Assembly (NCBI RefSeq): GCF_016907655.1
Contig: NZ_JAFBCL010000001.1
Coordinates: forward strand, 5,304,001-5,368,000
Direction of reading: 5' to 3'
Origin: Saccharothrix algeriensis
Lineage (GTDB): Bacteria; Actinomycetota; Actinomycetes; Mycobacteriales; Pseudonocardiaceae
DNA: 64,000 bases
In this document: positions 53,959 through 62,830 of the stretch, in pieces
Layout of the letters: each line of letters begins with the position of its first letter
Numbering within the stretch: the first letter of the stretch is position 1
Notes under the pieces: model-generated
What the model saw: only the letters and a program-made list of their open reading frames with translations
Database searches by the model: none
What the model was told of the DNA's origin: nothing
Made by a program: the position numbers and the translations under genes

Positions 53959-54762
53959 GTGAGACGCATTATGGGTGGGCTCGGTTCGCTCCTCCTCGCC
54001 GGTGCCCTCACCGCGGCGACCGCCCTGTCCGCCGGCGCCTCCGGCGGCGCGGTGACGCTCAGCGCCACGGTGGACGGCGCCCCGGTCGGCTCCGGGGACC
54101 TGGTGCTCGACCCGTCCCGGTCGGCGCGGATCTCGGTGACCGTCCACAACGGGACCGACGCCGTCCGGCACGTCAAGACCGTCCGCCTGGCCGGCGCGGC
54201 GCTGGGGCTGACGCTGTTCTCCTACGACACGACGGTCCCCTTCGACGTCCCGGGCGGGCAGAGCGTCACCCGGTCGTTCGCGCTGGACCTCGGGCACCTC
54301 GGCGCGCGGGCGACCGGCCTGCTGCCCACCGAGGTCGCGGTGCTCGACGTCGACCGCGAGGTCGTCGCGGCGGTGGGCGCGACGGGCGACGTGCGCGGCT
54401 CGCTGTGGTCGGTGCACGGGGTGTTCGGCATCGCCGCGCTCGGGCTGACCGCGCTGGCCTGGGCCGGCGCGCTGCGGGCGCTGGCCCGCCGCCGGCTGCC
54501 CGCGAGCCGGTGGCGGCGCGGCGCGCACTTCCTGCCGGCCGGCGCGGGCACCGGCCTGGTCGCGGTGGTCTCGCTGTCCGTGCTGCGCGTGGCGGCGCCC
54601 GCGCCGGCCGTCGGGCTCCCGCTCGTCCTGGGCGCGGCGGCGGCCGGGTTCGCCCTGGGCTGCCTGACGCCCCACCCGGCGCCCGAGCCGGAGCCGGGTC
54701 CGCCGGTCGACCCGGAGGCCACCGTGCGCATCGCCCGCCCGGCGCCGGGCGGCGCGGCGTGA
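53959..54762 (+). CDS. Exported/membrane protein of unknown function
   Basis: 267 aa. Signal peptide GLGSLLLAGALTAATALSAG, an extracellular beta-rich domain (about 30-150, no Cys), then three hydrophobic helices (GVFGIAALGLTALAWAGALRAL, GLVAVVSLSVLRVAAPA, GLPLVLGAAAAGFALGCL) and a Pro/Glu-rich cytosolic tail. GTG 53959 has GAGG 7 nt upstream; ATG four codons later is possible. Shares a short divergent promoter region with the Thr-stalk protein, so they may be co-regulated. Confidence 0.7.
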   Translation: MRRIMGGLGSLLLAGALTAATALSAGASGGAVTLSATVDGAPVGSGDLVLDPSRSARISVTVHNGTDAVRHVKTVRLAGAALGLTLFSYDTTVPFDVPGGQSVTRSFALDLGHLGARATGLLPTEVAVLDVDREVVAAVGATGDVRGSLWSVHGVFGIAALGLTALAWAGALRALARRRLPASRWRRGAHFLPAGAGTGLVAVVSLSVLRVAAPAPAVGLPLVLGAAAAGFALGCLTPHPAPEPEPGPPVDPEATVRIARPAPGGAA

Positions 54763-54802
54763 CGCCCGGCGCCGGCCCCGGCCGCCCGGAGCGCCGCGGC
54801 GG

Positions 54803-56089
54803 TCAGGCGCCGTCGCCGGAGCGGTCGAGGGTGCGGGCCAGCGGGAAGGTGACGGCGACGCGGAACCCGCCCTCGGCGGACGGGCCGGCCTCGAACGTGC
54901 CGTTCAGCAGCGCCGCCCGCTCCCGCAGGCCCACCAGCCCGTGGCCGCCGCTGGGCAGGCTGGGGCACTCGCGCGGGTCGACCGGCGCGTCGTTGCGGAT
55001 CTCCACGCGCAGCTCGGCCGCGTCGGCGTGGACGCGCACGGCGGTGGGCGCGCAGCCGGCGTGCTTGCGCACGTTGGTCAGCGCCTCCTGGACCGTGCGG
55101 TAGACCGCGCCGGAGATCGGGGCGGGCAGGTCGTGCACCGGGCCCTGCACGGACAGCGAAGCCGGGATGCCCGCGCCCGCCACCAGCTGGGGCAGCTCCT
55201 CCACGCGCGGCTGCGGCGAGTCGTCGCCGCCGGTCGTCCGCAGCACGCTGACCAGCTGGCGCAGCTCGTCCAGGGTGCGGGTGCTCAGCGAGCGGATGGT
55301 GCCCGCGACCCGCTGGGCGTCCGGGTCGGCGACGCCCACCCGCAGCGCGCCCGCCTGCATCGCGATCAGGCTCACCTGGTGCGACACCACGTCGTGCATC
55401 TCGCGGGCGAGCCGGGCGCGCTCGTCGGCGCGGACGGCGTGGGCGTGCAGCAGGCGCTCCCGCTCGCGGCTGGCGGCGAGCTCGGCGATGCGGGCGGACA
55501 GCTCCTCGCGCGCGTGGGCCAGCAGGCCGATCGCGATCGGCATCCCCGCCACGATGCAGCCGTAGATGGCGTCGTGGACGTGGGTGGTCCAGGACAGCTC
55601 GAAGAAGTCCTGCGGCGGCCACAGGAAGAACCGGCTCAGCCACACCAGCCCGGCGGCGATGCAGGTCTGCGTCGCCAGCAGCTTCTGCCTGGCCAGCGTG
55701 CCCAGGGCGATCATCGCGGCCAGCTGCGCCATGCCCGCCAGGAACCCCGGCACGGTCAGCAGCACCACCAGGAACGGCCACCGCCGGCGGAGCACCAGGG
55801 CGGCCACCGCGATGATCGACAGCACGTAGTTGTAGGACTCGGCGTCGGGGGCGAACCAGAACCAGACGTCGAACGCGGCCACCGCCACCGCGCCCACGTC
55901 GAGGAAGAGCTGCCGGCGCCTCGCCAACCGCGCCCGCAGGCCGCGGGCAGCGCGGTGCGCCCGCTCGGTGGGGACGCCGTTGACCCCGCCGCTCGGCGGC
56001 CGTTCGACAGCGTTGCCGGCCAGGACTCGCCCTCCCGTGTCAGCCACCCGCTGGTCGTCACCGTACTGCGCCGTCACCGCGCTTGGCAT
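54803..56089 (-). CDS. NarL-type sensor histidine kinase, orphan
   Basis: 428 aa. An N-terminal cytosolic segment, then five or so membrane helices (about 60-190), a short coiled linker (ELSARIAELAASRERERLLHAH), HisKA_3 dimerisation domain with phospho-acceptor H232 in LAREMHDVVSHQVSLI, and HATPase_c with N339 (EALTNVRKHAG) and GGHGLVGLRER. ATG 56089 has GGAGGAG 7 nt upstream. No response regulator lies next to it in either direction, so its partner is elsewhere. The signal is unknown. Confidence 0.9.
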   Translation of the reverse strand: MPSAVTAQYGDDQRVADTGGRVLAGNAVERPPSGGVNGVPTERAHRAARGLRARLARRRQLFLDVGAVAVAAFDVWFWFAPDAESYNYVLSIIAVAALVLRRRWPFLVVLLTVPGFLAGMAQLAAMIALGTLARQKLLATQTCIAAGLVWLSRFFLWPPQDFFELSWTTHVHDAIYGCIVAGMPIAIGLLAHAREELSARIAELAASRERERLLHAHAVRADERARLAREMHDVVSHQVSLIAMQAGALRVGVADPDAQRVAGTIRSLSTRTLDELRQLVSVLRTTGGDDSPQPRVEELPQLVAGAGIPASLSVQGPVHDLPAPISGAVYRTVQEALTNVRKHAGCAPTAVRVHADAAELRVEIRNDAPVDPRECPSLPSGGHGLVGLRERAALLNGTFEAGPSAEGGFRVAVTFPLARTLDRSGDGA

Positions 56090-56283
56090 GACCCGCTCCT
56101 CCGCCCCCGAAGTGCCCGCCCGCTCCGCATCACCCAACGAGACGCTCCGGTTACCCGGTTGGGACGCGTGAGGACCACAAAATTGCGAGCGCGAACGTCG
56201 GTTCACGGTGAAGGGAGCGCAAAGAGCCGCCGAAAGGTGACAGGTATCACGTGCGGCGCCGGCTCCGGCCGGCGCCGCACGGG

Positions 56284-57063
56284 TCACGCGAGCGGGGGAG
56301 TGAACAGCTCCGGCACCTTCGCCGCGGCCGTCGAGTCGAGCAGCCACAGCGTCCGGCGGCGGCCCGTCGCGCCGGCCGCGGGCAGCTGGACCTCGCCCGC
56401 GCCGGTCAGCGCCATGGACACGGCCGCGGCCTTGGCCGCGCCCGTGGTCATCAGCCACACCTCGCGGGCCTGGCGGAGGGCGGGCAGCGTGAGGCTCACC
56501 CGCGTGGGCGGCGGCTTGGGGCAGTTGCGCACCGCCACCACGGCCCGGTCCCGCTCGTAGGCGGCGGGCGAGCCGGGGAAGATCGACGCGGTGTGCCCCT
56601 CCTCGCCCACGCCCAGCAGCAGCACGTCGAACGACGGCACCGGGCCGTGGTCCTCCGGCCGGGCCGCCGCGGCCAGGACGTCGGCGTAGGCGTCGGCCGC
56701 CGCGTCCGGGTCGTCGCCGAAGCGGCCGTCGGAGGGCTCCACGGCGTGCACCCGGGCCGGGTCCACCGGCACGTGGTCCAGCAGCGCGGCCCTGGCCTGG
56801 GTCTCGTTGCGCTCCGGGTGGCCGGCGGGCAGGAAGCGCTCGTCGCCCCAGTACAGGTCCACCCGCGACCAGTCCACGGCGTCGCGGGCCGGTGTGGCGC
56901 GCAGCTGCTCCAGCACCGCGGTGCCGGTCCGGCCGCCGGTCAGGACCAGCGACGCCCAGCCGCGCGCGGCCTGGGCGTCCACCAGCCTGGTGACCAGGCG
57001 GGCGGCGGTGGCGGCGGCCAGCAGGTCGCCGTCGCGGTGCACCACGACCTCGGGGCGGCTCAT
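56284..57063 (-). CDS. pgl: 6-phosphogluconolactonase
   Basis: Second step of the oxidative pentose phosphate pathway. 259 aa, DevB/Pgl family (NagB-like fold). Motifs SLVLTGGRTG, VDLYWGDERFLPAGHPERNE, GVGEEGHTASIFPGSP and ALRQAREVWLMTTG are intact. ATG overlaps the opcA stop by 4 bp, the last gene of the tkt-tal-pgi-zwf-opcA-pgl run. Confidence 0.97.
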   Translation of the reverse strand: MSRPEVVVHRDGDLLAAATAARLVTRLVDAQAARGWASLVLTGGRTGTAVLEQLRATPARDAVDWSRVDLYWGDERFLPAGHPERNETQARAALLDHVPVDPARVHAVEPSDGRFGDDPDAAADAYADVLAAAARPEDHGPVPSFDVLLLGVGEEGHTASIFPGSPAAYERDRAVVAVRNCPKPPPTRVSLTLPALRQAREVWLMTTGAAKAAAVSMALTGAGEVQLPAAGATGRRRTLWLLDSTAAAKVPELFTPPLA

Positions 57064-58466
57064 GCCTTCGCCCTCGACCTGCTCTTCGGCGCCTCGCCGG
57101 CGGCCGACTTGCCCGCCGGCGGCTTGGCCGACGCCGCCTTGCCCGCCGAGGTCCTGGCGGCGGCCGACGTGGACCTGCCGGCCGTCGACCTGGCGGCCGG
57201 GGCCACCTTCGCCGGGGCCGCCTCGTCCCGAGTCGCCTCGTCCCGGGCAGCCCTGTCCTGGGACTCCTCGCCCCGGGCGCCCTTGGCCTGGGTCCTGCCC
57301 CGCGCGGCCCTGCTCTGCGTCGCCCTGCTCTGCGTCGCCCTGCTCTGCGTCGCCCTGTTCTGCGCCGCCTTGTTCCGGACGGCCTCGGCGGGAGCCGCCC
57401 CGGCCTCGGCCTCGGCCGCCTCGGCGGGAGCCGCCCCGGCCTTCGGGTCGGGGGCCTTCGCCGCGCCCCTGGCCGCCGTGGTCCGGGTCGCCGCGCCCCT
57501 GGCCGGCGTCGTGGGCTTGCGCGCCGCCGCGGCCTTCACCGGGCCGCGCCCGCGCACGATCCTGCCCAGCGCGCCCAGCGCCACCTCGTACACCTCGTCG
57601 GGGTCGAGCCGGCGCAGCTCCTCGGCCAGGCAGTCGCGGATCTCGCGGCGCTGCAGCGCCACCCGCCGGTCGGGCTGGCCGGGCTGGGACAGCGTCCCCA
57701 CGCGGCCGTCCGGGCGCACCAGCTCCACCACGCCGGACCGGCGCACCAGCCGCACGTCCACGATGCCCTCGCCGCGCGCCGCCTTGGACCGCTTCACCGG
57801 CACCCGCAGCGCACCCGCCAGCCACGCGGCCAGCAGGTCGGTGGACGGCGAGTCGGCCTCGCCGCCGACCTCCGCCTCGGTGACCTTCTCGTGCGGGGGC
57901 AGGTCGAGCGCCGAGGCGAGCATGGCCCGCCACAGCGTCAGCCGCGTCCACGCCAGGTCCGTGTCGCCCGGCGTGTAGCCGGCCCGGCGCTGGTCCAGCG
58001 CCCTGATCGGGTTCTTCTCGGCCGCCGCGTCGGTGATCCGCCGCTGCGCGAGCTGCCCGATCGGGTCGTTCGCGGGCGCCGCGGGCGCCTCGTGCGGCCA
58101 CCACGCGACCACCGGGGTGTCCGGCAGCAGCAGCGGCACGACGCACGACGCGCCCTCGTTGGCCAGCTCCCCGTACAGCCGCAGCACGATCACCTCGGAC
58201 GCGCCCGCGTCGCCGCCGACCCGGATCTGCGCGTCCAGCCGGGGCGCGGCCTTGCGCGCGCCCCGGGCCACCACGATCACCCGGCAGGGGTGCTCGCGGC
58301 TGGCGTCGTTGGCCGCGTCGACGGCGTCCTCGGTCTTCGCGCCGTCGTCGGTGACGATGACCAGGGTCAGCACCCGGCCGAGGGTGACCGCGCCGCCCTC
58401 CTCGCGCAGCTGCACGAGCTTGCTGTTGACCTGCGACGTGGTGGTCGAGGGCAGGTCGATGATCAC
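57060..58466 (-). CDS. opcA: OpcA, G6PDH assembly protein, with long basic C-terminal tail
   Basis: 468 aa. Residues 1-310 are a complete OpcA: MIIDLPSTTTSQVNSKLVQL, the ACVVPLLLPDTPVVAWWP-type core (reading SCVVPLLLPDTPVVAWWP), and the C-terminal IRDCLAEELRRLDPDEVYEVAL. OpcA is needed for active glucose-6-phosphate dehydrogenase in cyanobacteria and is conserved next to zwf in actinobacteria. Residues 311-468 are an extra Ala/Lys/Arg-rich low-complexity tail with repeated ATQSR pentapeptides; typical family members (about 300 aa) lack it. GTG 58466 overlaps the zwf stop by 4 bp. Confidence 0.95.
   Translation of the reverse strand: MIIDLPSTTTSQVNSKLVQLREEGGAVTLGRVLTLVIVTDDGAKTEDAVDAANDASREHPCRVIVVARGARKAAPRLDAQIRVGGDAGASEVIVLRLYGELANEGASCVVPLLLPDTPVVAWWPHEAPAAPANDPIGQLAQRRITDAAAEKNPIRALDQRRAGYTPGDTDLAWTRLTLWRAMLASALDLPPHEKVTEAEVGGEADSPSTDLLAAWLAGALRVPVKRSKAARGEGIVDVRLVRRSGVVELVRPDGRVGTLSQPGQPDRRVALQRREIRDCLAEELRRLDPDEVYEVALGALGRIVRGRGPVKAAAARKPTTPARGAATRTTAARGAAKAPDPKAGAAPAEAAEAEAGAAPAEAVRNKAAQNRATQSRATQSRATQSRAARGRTQAKGARGEESQDRAARDEATRDEAAPAKVAPAARSTAGRSTSAAARTSAGKAASAKPPAGKSAAGEAPKSRSRAKA
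57307..57366 (-). repeat. 15-bp tandem repeat encoding RATQS in the OpcA tail
   Basis: Three exact copies of GCCCTGCTCTGCGTC (57307-57351) and a fourth imperfect one, in frame with opcA on the minus strand. Confidence 0.85.
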
Positions 58467-60004
58467 GGACGCCTCCAGTGCCTACCGGTGCGGGCCAGCA
58501 TCTCGTCCGCCGACGCCGGGCCCCAGGTCCCCGCCTTGTACTTCTCCGGCGCGCCGTTCGCGGCCCAGTGCGCGAGCACGGGGTCGAGGATCTCCCAGGA
58601 CAGCTCGACCTCGTCGTTCTTGGGGAACAGCGACGGCTCGCCGAGCAGCACGTCCAGCAGCAGCCGCTCGTAAGCCTCGGGGGAGGACTCGGTGAACGCG
58701 TGGCCGTAGCCGAAGTCCATCGTGACGTCCCGGACCTCCATGGTGTTGCCGGGCACCTTGGAGCCGAACCGCATGGTCACGCCCTCGTCCGGCTGCACCC
58801 GCACCACCAGGGCGTTCTGCCCCAGCTCCTCGGTGGCGGTGTCGTCGAAGGGCAGGTGCGGCGCGCGCTTGAACACCACGGCCACCTCGGTGACCCGCCG
58901 GCCCAGCCGCTTGCCGGTGCGCAGGTAGAACGGCACGCCCGCCCACCGCCGCGTGTTGATCTCGCAGGTGATCGCCGCGTAGGTCTCGGTGGTGGAGTCC
59001 TTGGCGAAGCCGCCCTCCTCCAGCAGGCCGGGCACCTTCTGCCCGCCCTGCCACCCGCCGGTGTACTGGCCGCGCGCGGTGGTGGCGTCGAACGGGCCCA
59101 CCGGCCGGGTCGCGGACAGCACCTTGACCTTCTCCGCCCGCAGGTCCGACGGCCGGAACGAGACCGGCTCCTCCATCGCCGTGAGGGCCAGCAGCTGCAG
59201 CAGGTGGTTCTGGATCACGTCGCGGGCCGCGCCGATGCCGTCGTAGTAGCCCGCGCGCCCGCCCAGGCCGATGTCCTCGGCCATGGTGATCTGCACGTGG
59301 TCGACGTAGTTGGCGTTCCAGATGGGCTCGTAGAGCTGGTTGGCGAAGCGCAGCGCCAGGATGTTCTGCACCGTCTCCTTGCCGAGGTAGTGGTCGATGC
59401 GGAACACCGACTCCTCGGGGAAGACCTCGTTGACGATCCTGTTCAGCTGCCGCGCGCTGCCCAGGTCGTGCCCGAACGGCTTCTCGATGACCACCCGCCG
59501 CCACTGGCCGGGGCTCTCGGTCGGCGGCGTGGCCAGGCCCGCGCGCTTGAGCTGGTTGACCACCGTGGTGAACGCGCTGGGCGGCACCGACAGGTAGAAC
59601 GCGTGGTTGCCGCCCGTGCCGCGCTCGCGGTCCAGGTCGGTGATCGTCGTGGCGAGCGTGTCGAACGCGGTGTCGTCGTCGAACGTGCCCTGGACGAACC
59701 GGATGCCCTCGGCGAGCTGGTCCCAGACCTCCGGCCGGAACGGCGTGCGCGCGTGCTGCTTGACCGCCTCGTGCACGACCTGCATGAAGTCCTGGTCGGC
59801 CCAGTCGCGCCGGGCGAAGCCGACGAGCGCGAAGCCCGGCGGCAGCAGGCCCCGGTTGGCCAGGTCGTAGATCGCGGGCATCAGCTTCTTGCGCGACAGG
59901 TCGCCGGTCACGCCGAAGATCACCAGGCCGCACGGCCCGGCGATGCGGGGCAGCCGCTTGTCGCGGGGGTCGCGCAGCGGGTTGCGCTTGGTCGGCGCCG
60001 TCAA
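58463..60004 (-). CDS. zwf: Glucose-6-phosphate 1-dehydrogenase
   Basis: 513 aa. NADP-binding GVTGDLSRKK (31-40), substrate-binding RIDHYLGKETVQN, and EKPFGHDL are intact. TTG at 60004 is taken as start because GAGGAGGGG lies directly upstream at normal spacing. First dedicated step of the oxidative pentose phosphate pathway; overlaps opcA by 4 bp and lies 76 bp after pgi. Confidence 0.97.
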   Translation of the reverse strand: MTAPTKRNPLRDPRDKRLPRIAGPCGLVIFGVTGDLSRKKLMPAIYDLANRGLLPPGFALVGFARRDWADQDFMQVVHEAVKQHARTPFRPEVWDQLAEGIRFVQGTFDDDTAFDTLATTITDLDRERGTGGNHAFYLSVPPSAFTTVVNQLKRAGLATPPTESPGQWRRVVIEKPFGHDLGSARQLNRIVNEVFPEESVFRIDHYLGKETVQNILALRFANQLYEPIWNANYVDHVQITMAEDIGLGGRAGYYDGIGAARDVIQNHLLQLLALTAMEEPVSFRPSDLRAEKVKVLSATRPVGPFDATTARGQYTGGWQGGQKVPGLLEEGGFAKDSTTETYAAITCEINTRRWAGVPFYLRTGKRLGRRVTEVAVVFKRAPHLPFDDTATEELGQNALVVRVQPDEGVTMRFGSKVPGNTMEVRDVTMDFGYGHAFTESSPEAYERLLLDVLLGEPSLFPKNDEVELSWEILDPVLAHWAANGAPEKYKAGTWGPASADEMLARTGRHWRRP

Positions 60005-60080
60005 CGCCCCTCCTCGGTGTGCCGGCGGCGGCGCCGTGCCGCCGTGAGCGGTGCGGTGCGCGGTGGACGAGGCGACCCGG

Positions 60081-61697
60081 TCACGAACCGTCCTCCTGGA
60101 TCGCCTCGACCAGCTGCGCCAGCCCGGCGACGCGGTCGGTCAGGTGCAGCCGCAGCACCGGCCGGCCGCGGTCGGCCAGCACCTGGCCGTCGCCCAGCGC
60201 CTGCGCCAGCTGCAGCGCGCCCAGGTCGTAGGGCCTGCCCGGCACGTCCAGCGACGTCTCCGACGCGCCGGTGAGCTGGAGGTACACGCCGTTCTGGTGG
60301 CCGCCCTTGTGGTACTGGCCGGTCGAGTGCAGGAACCGGGGACCCCAGCCGAAGGTGGTCTGCAGGTGGGTCCGCTGCGCCAGCTCGGGCCGGACCAGCG
60401 CGAACGACGCGTCGTCCAGCCGGTCGAGGTAAGCCTGCACGGACAGGTAGCCGTGGTCGGGCGCGGCGGCGACGAGCGCCTTGAGCGCCTCGGCGACGGT
60501 CTTCACGTCGGCGGGCAGCCAGCCCTCGCTGGGGTGGGCCTCGATCGGGCCGTCCACGAAGGCGGGCACGGCGGGCGCGGCGGCGGGCGCGTCCAGCAGG
60601 GACCGGGCCGCCTTCTTGGCCGCCTCCACGTCGGGCTGGTCGAACGGGTTGATGTCCAGCACCCGCCCGACGAGCGCCGTCGCGTACTCCCACACCAGGA
60701 ACTGCGCGCCCAGCGGGCCCTCCACCGCGACCGACGACGAGCCGGTGGCCGGCCCGATCGCGACGGTGGTGGCGTCGGAGCGGGCGTCGACGAACCCCGG
60801 CGCGCCCGGCCCCTCGACCACGACCGGCAGCAGGCCGGTGCCGTCCTTGCCGGTGGACTCGGCGATCAGCTGCTCGGCCCAGTCGCCCAGGCCCGCGATG
60901 CCCGAGCCGGTGTCGGCCAGCACGACCTTCTCCGCGCCGTGCGCGTGCGCCACGGCGAACGTCGCCGCCAGCACCACCGCCGGGTTGTCCGGCGAGTCGG
61001 CCGCCACCGCGGGCGCGACCGCCGCCGCCTCGTCGAGCAGCCGGCCGATGTCCGCGCCCGCCAGCCCCGAGGGCACCAGGCCGAACGCGGTCAGCGCCGA
61101 GTACCGGCCGCCCACGTTCGGGTCGGCCAGGAACACCTTGCGGTAGCCCGCCTCCCGCGCCGCGGCCTCCAGCGGCGAGCCGGGGTCGGTCACCACGACG
61201 ATCCGCGAGGCCGCGTCGACGCCCTCGGCGGCGAACGCGGCCTCGAAGATCCGCCGGTGGCTGTCGGTCTCCACGGTGCCGCCGGACTTGGACGACACCA
61301 CCAGCACCGTGCGGCGCAGGTCGCCCGCCAGCGCGTCGGCGACCTGGCCGGGGTCGGTGGTGTCGAGCACCACCAGCGGCACGCCCGCCGTGCCGGTGAT
61401 GACCTCGGGGGCGAGCGACGAGCCGCCCATGCCGGCGAGCACCACGCGGTCGACGCCCTCGGCGAGCAGTTCCGCCCGCAGCGCCTCGACCTCGCCCACC
61501 AGCGGGCGCGACGTCTCGTGCAGCCCGGTCCAGGCGAGCCGGACGGACGCCTCCGGCTCCGCCGCCGGGCCCCACAGCGCGGCGTCGCCTGCGGTGAGCT
61601 TGCTCGCCACCCGGTCGCGGACCAGGTCGCCCACCACGATGGCGACCTGGTCCTCGTTCGGCGAGCGGACGATCTCCACGGAGACCACCTCGGTCAT
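60081..61697 (-). CDS. pgi: Glucose-6-phosphate isomerase
   Basis: 538 aa. SIS-fold motifs AGMGGSSLAPEV, SSKSGGTVET, DPNVGGRYSALTAFG and GWGPRFLHSTGQYHKGG are present. The sequence is the divergent actinobacterial form found in tal-pgi-zwf clusters. ATG 61697 is 5 bp from the tal stop. It links fructose-6-P made by transaldolase and transketolase back to glucose-6-P for Zwf, allowing cycling of the pathway. Confidence 0.94.
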   Translation of the reverse strand: MTEVVSVEIVRSPNEDQVAIVVGDLVRDRVASKLTAGDAALWGPAAEPEASVRLAWTGLHETSRPLVGEVEALRAELLAEGVDRVVLAGMGGSSLAPEVITGTAGVPLVVLDTTDPGQVADALAGDLRRTVLVVSSKSGGTVETDSHRRIFEAAFAAEGVDAASRIVVVTDPGSPLEAAAREAGYRKVFLADPNVGGRYSALTAFGLVPSGLAGADIGRLLDEAAAVAPAVAADSPDNPAVVLAATFAVAHAHGAEKVVLADTGSGIAGLGDWAEQLIAESTGKDGTGLLPVVVEGPGAPGFVDARSDATTVAIGPATGSSSVAVEGPLGAQFLVWEYATALVGRVLDINPFDQPDVEAAKKAARSLLDAPAAAPAVPAFVDGPIEAHPSEGWLPADVKTVAEALKALVAAAPDHGYLSVQAYLDRLDDASFALVRPELAQRTHLQTTFGWGPRFLHSTGQYHKGGHQNGVYLQLTGASETSLDVPGRPYDLGALQLAQALGDGQVLADRGRPVLRLHLTDRVAGLAQLVEAIQEDGS

Positions 61698-61702
61698 GTG
61701 CT

Positions 61703-62815
61703 TCAGTCCTTAGCCTGGTTCAGTTGCCCGGTCACCGTCTCCAGCAGCTCCGCCCAGGACTTCTCGAACTTGTCGACGCCCTCGGCCTCCAGCGCGATGA
61801 ACACGTCGTCGAGGTCGATGCCGACCTCCACCAGCGCGTCGAAGACCTCCTGGGCCTGAGCGGCCCGGCCGGTCACGGTGTCACCGGTGATCCTGCCGTG
61901 GTCGGCGACGGCCCGCAGCGTCTTCTCGGGCATCGTGTTGACCACGTCGGCGACGACCAGCTCGTCCACGTAGCGGGTGTCCGGGTAGGCCGGGTCCTTC
62001 ACGCCGGTCGACGCCCACAGCGGGCGCTGCGCCCGCGCGCCGGCGGCGGCCAGCGCCTCCCAGCGCTCGCCCCGGAAGGTCTCCTGGAACGCCGCGTGGG
62101 CCAGGCGCGCGTTGGCGATCGCCGCCCGGCCGCGCAGGTCCTTGGCCCGCGGGTCGTCCAGCGCGTCCAGCCGCTTGTCGATCTCGGTGTCCACCCGGGA
62201 CACGAAGAACGACGCGACCGAGTGGATGCCGCGCAGGTCGTGGCCGTTCGCCCGAGCCTGCTCCAGGCCGGCGACGAACGCCTCCATCACGTGCCGGTAG
62301 CGCTCGATGGAGAAGATCAGCGTCACGTTCACGCTGACGCCCTCGGCGAGCACCTTGGTGATCGCGGGCAGGCCCGCGGTCGTGGCCGGGATCTTCACCA
62401 GCAGGTTCGGCCGGTCCACGGCCTTGGCCAGGTCCAGCGCCTCGGCGATGGTGGCCTCGGTGTCGCCGGCCAGCCGCGGGTCGACCTCCAGCGAGACGCG
62501 CCCGTCCACGCCGTCGGTGCGGTCGTGGACCTCGCGGAACAGGTCGCAGGCGGCGCGCACGTCCGAGGTGGTGATCTCGCGGACGGCGGCGTCGGTGCCC
62601 GCGCCGCGCGCGGCGAGCTGCCGCACCTGCTCGTCGTAGGCCGAGCCCTGGGCCAGGGCGGCGGCGAAGATGGTCGGGTTGGTGGTCACGCCGACCACGT
62701 GGTGGTCGGCGATCAGGCCGGCGAGGTTGCCGGTGTTCAGCCGATCGCGGGACAGGTCGTCCAGCCAGATCGACACACCGGCGTCGCTCAGCGCGGCCAG
62801 CGGGGTGGAAGTCAT
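61703..62815 (-). CDS. tal: Transaldolase
   Basis: 370 aa. Schiff-base K141 in LLVKIPATTAG, with GVTTNPTIF and VNVTLIFS motifs. The second ATG (62815) is preferred: AAGGAG lies 9 nt before it, whereas it abuts the first ATG (62824) with no spacing. 15 bp after tkt, same strand. Confidence 0.97.
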   Translation of the reverse strand: MTSTPLAALSDAGVSIWLDDLSRDRLNTGNLAGLIADHHVVGVTTNPTIFAAALAQGSAYDEQVRQLAARGAGTDAAVREITTSDVRAACDLFREVHDRTDGVDGRVSLEVDPRLAGDTEATIAEALDLAKAVDRPNLLVKIPATTAGLPAITKVLAEGVSVNVTLIFSIERYRHVMEAFVAGLEQARANGHDLRGIHSVASFFVSRVDTEIDKRLDALDDPRAKDLRGRAAIANARLAHAAFQETFRGERWEALAAAGARAQRPLWASTGVKDPAYPDTRYVDELVVADVVNTMPEKTLRAVADHGRITGDTVTGRAAQAQEVFDALVEVGIDLDDVFIALEAEGVDKFEKSWAELLETVTGQLNQAKD

Positions 62816-62830
62816 CTGCGTCATCTCCTT

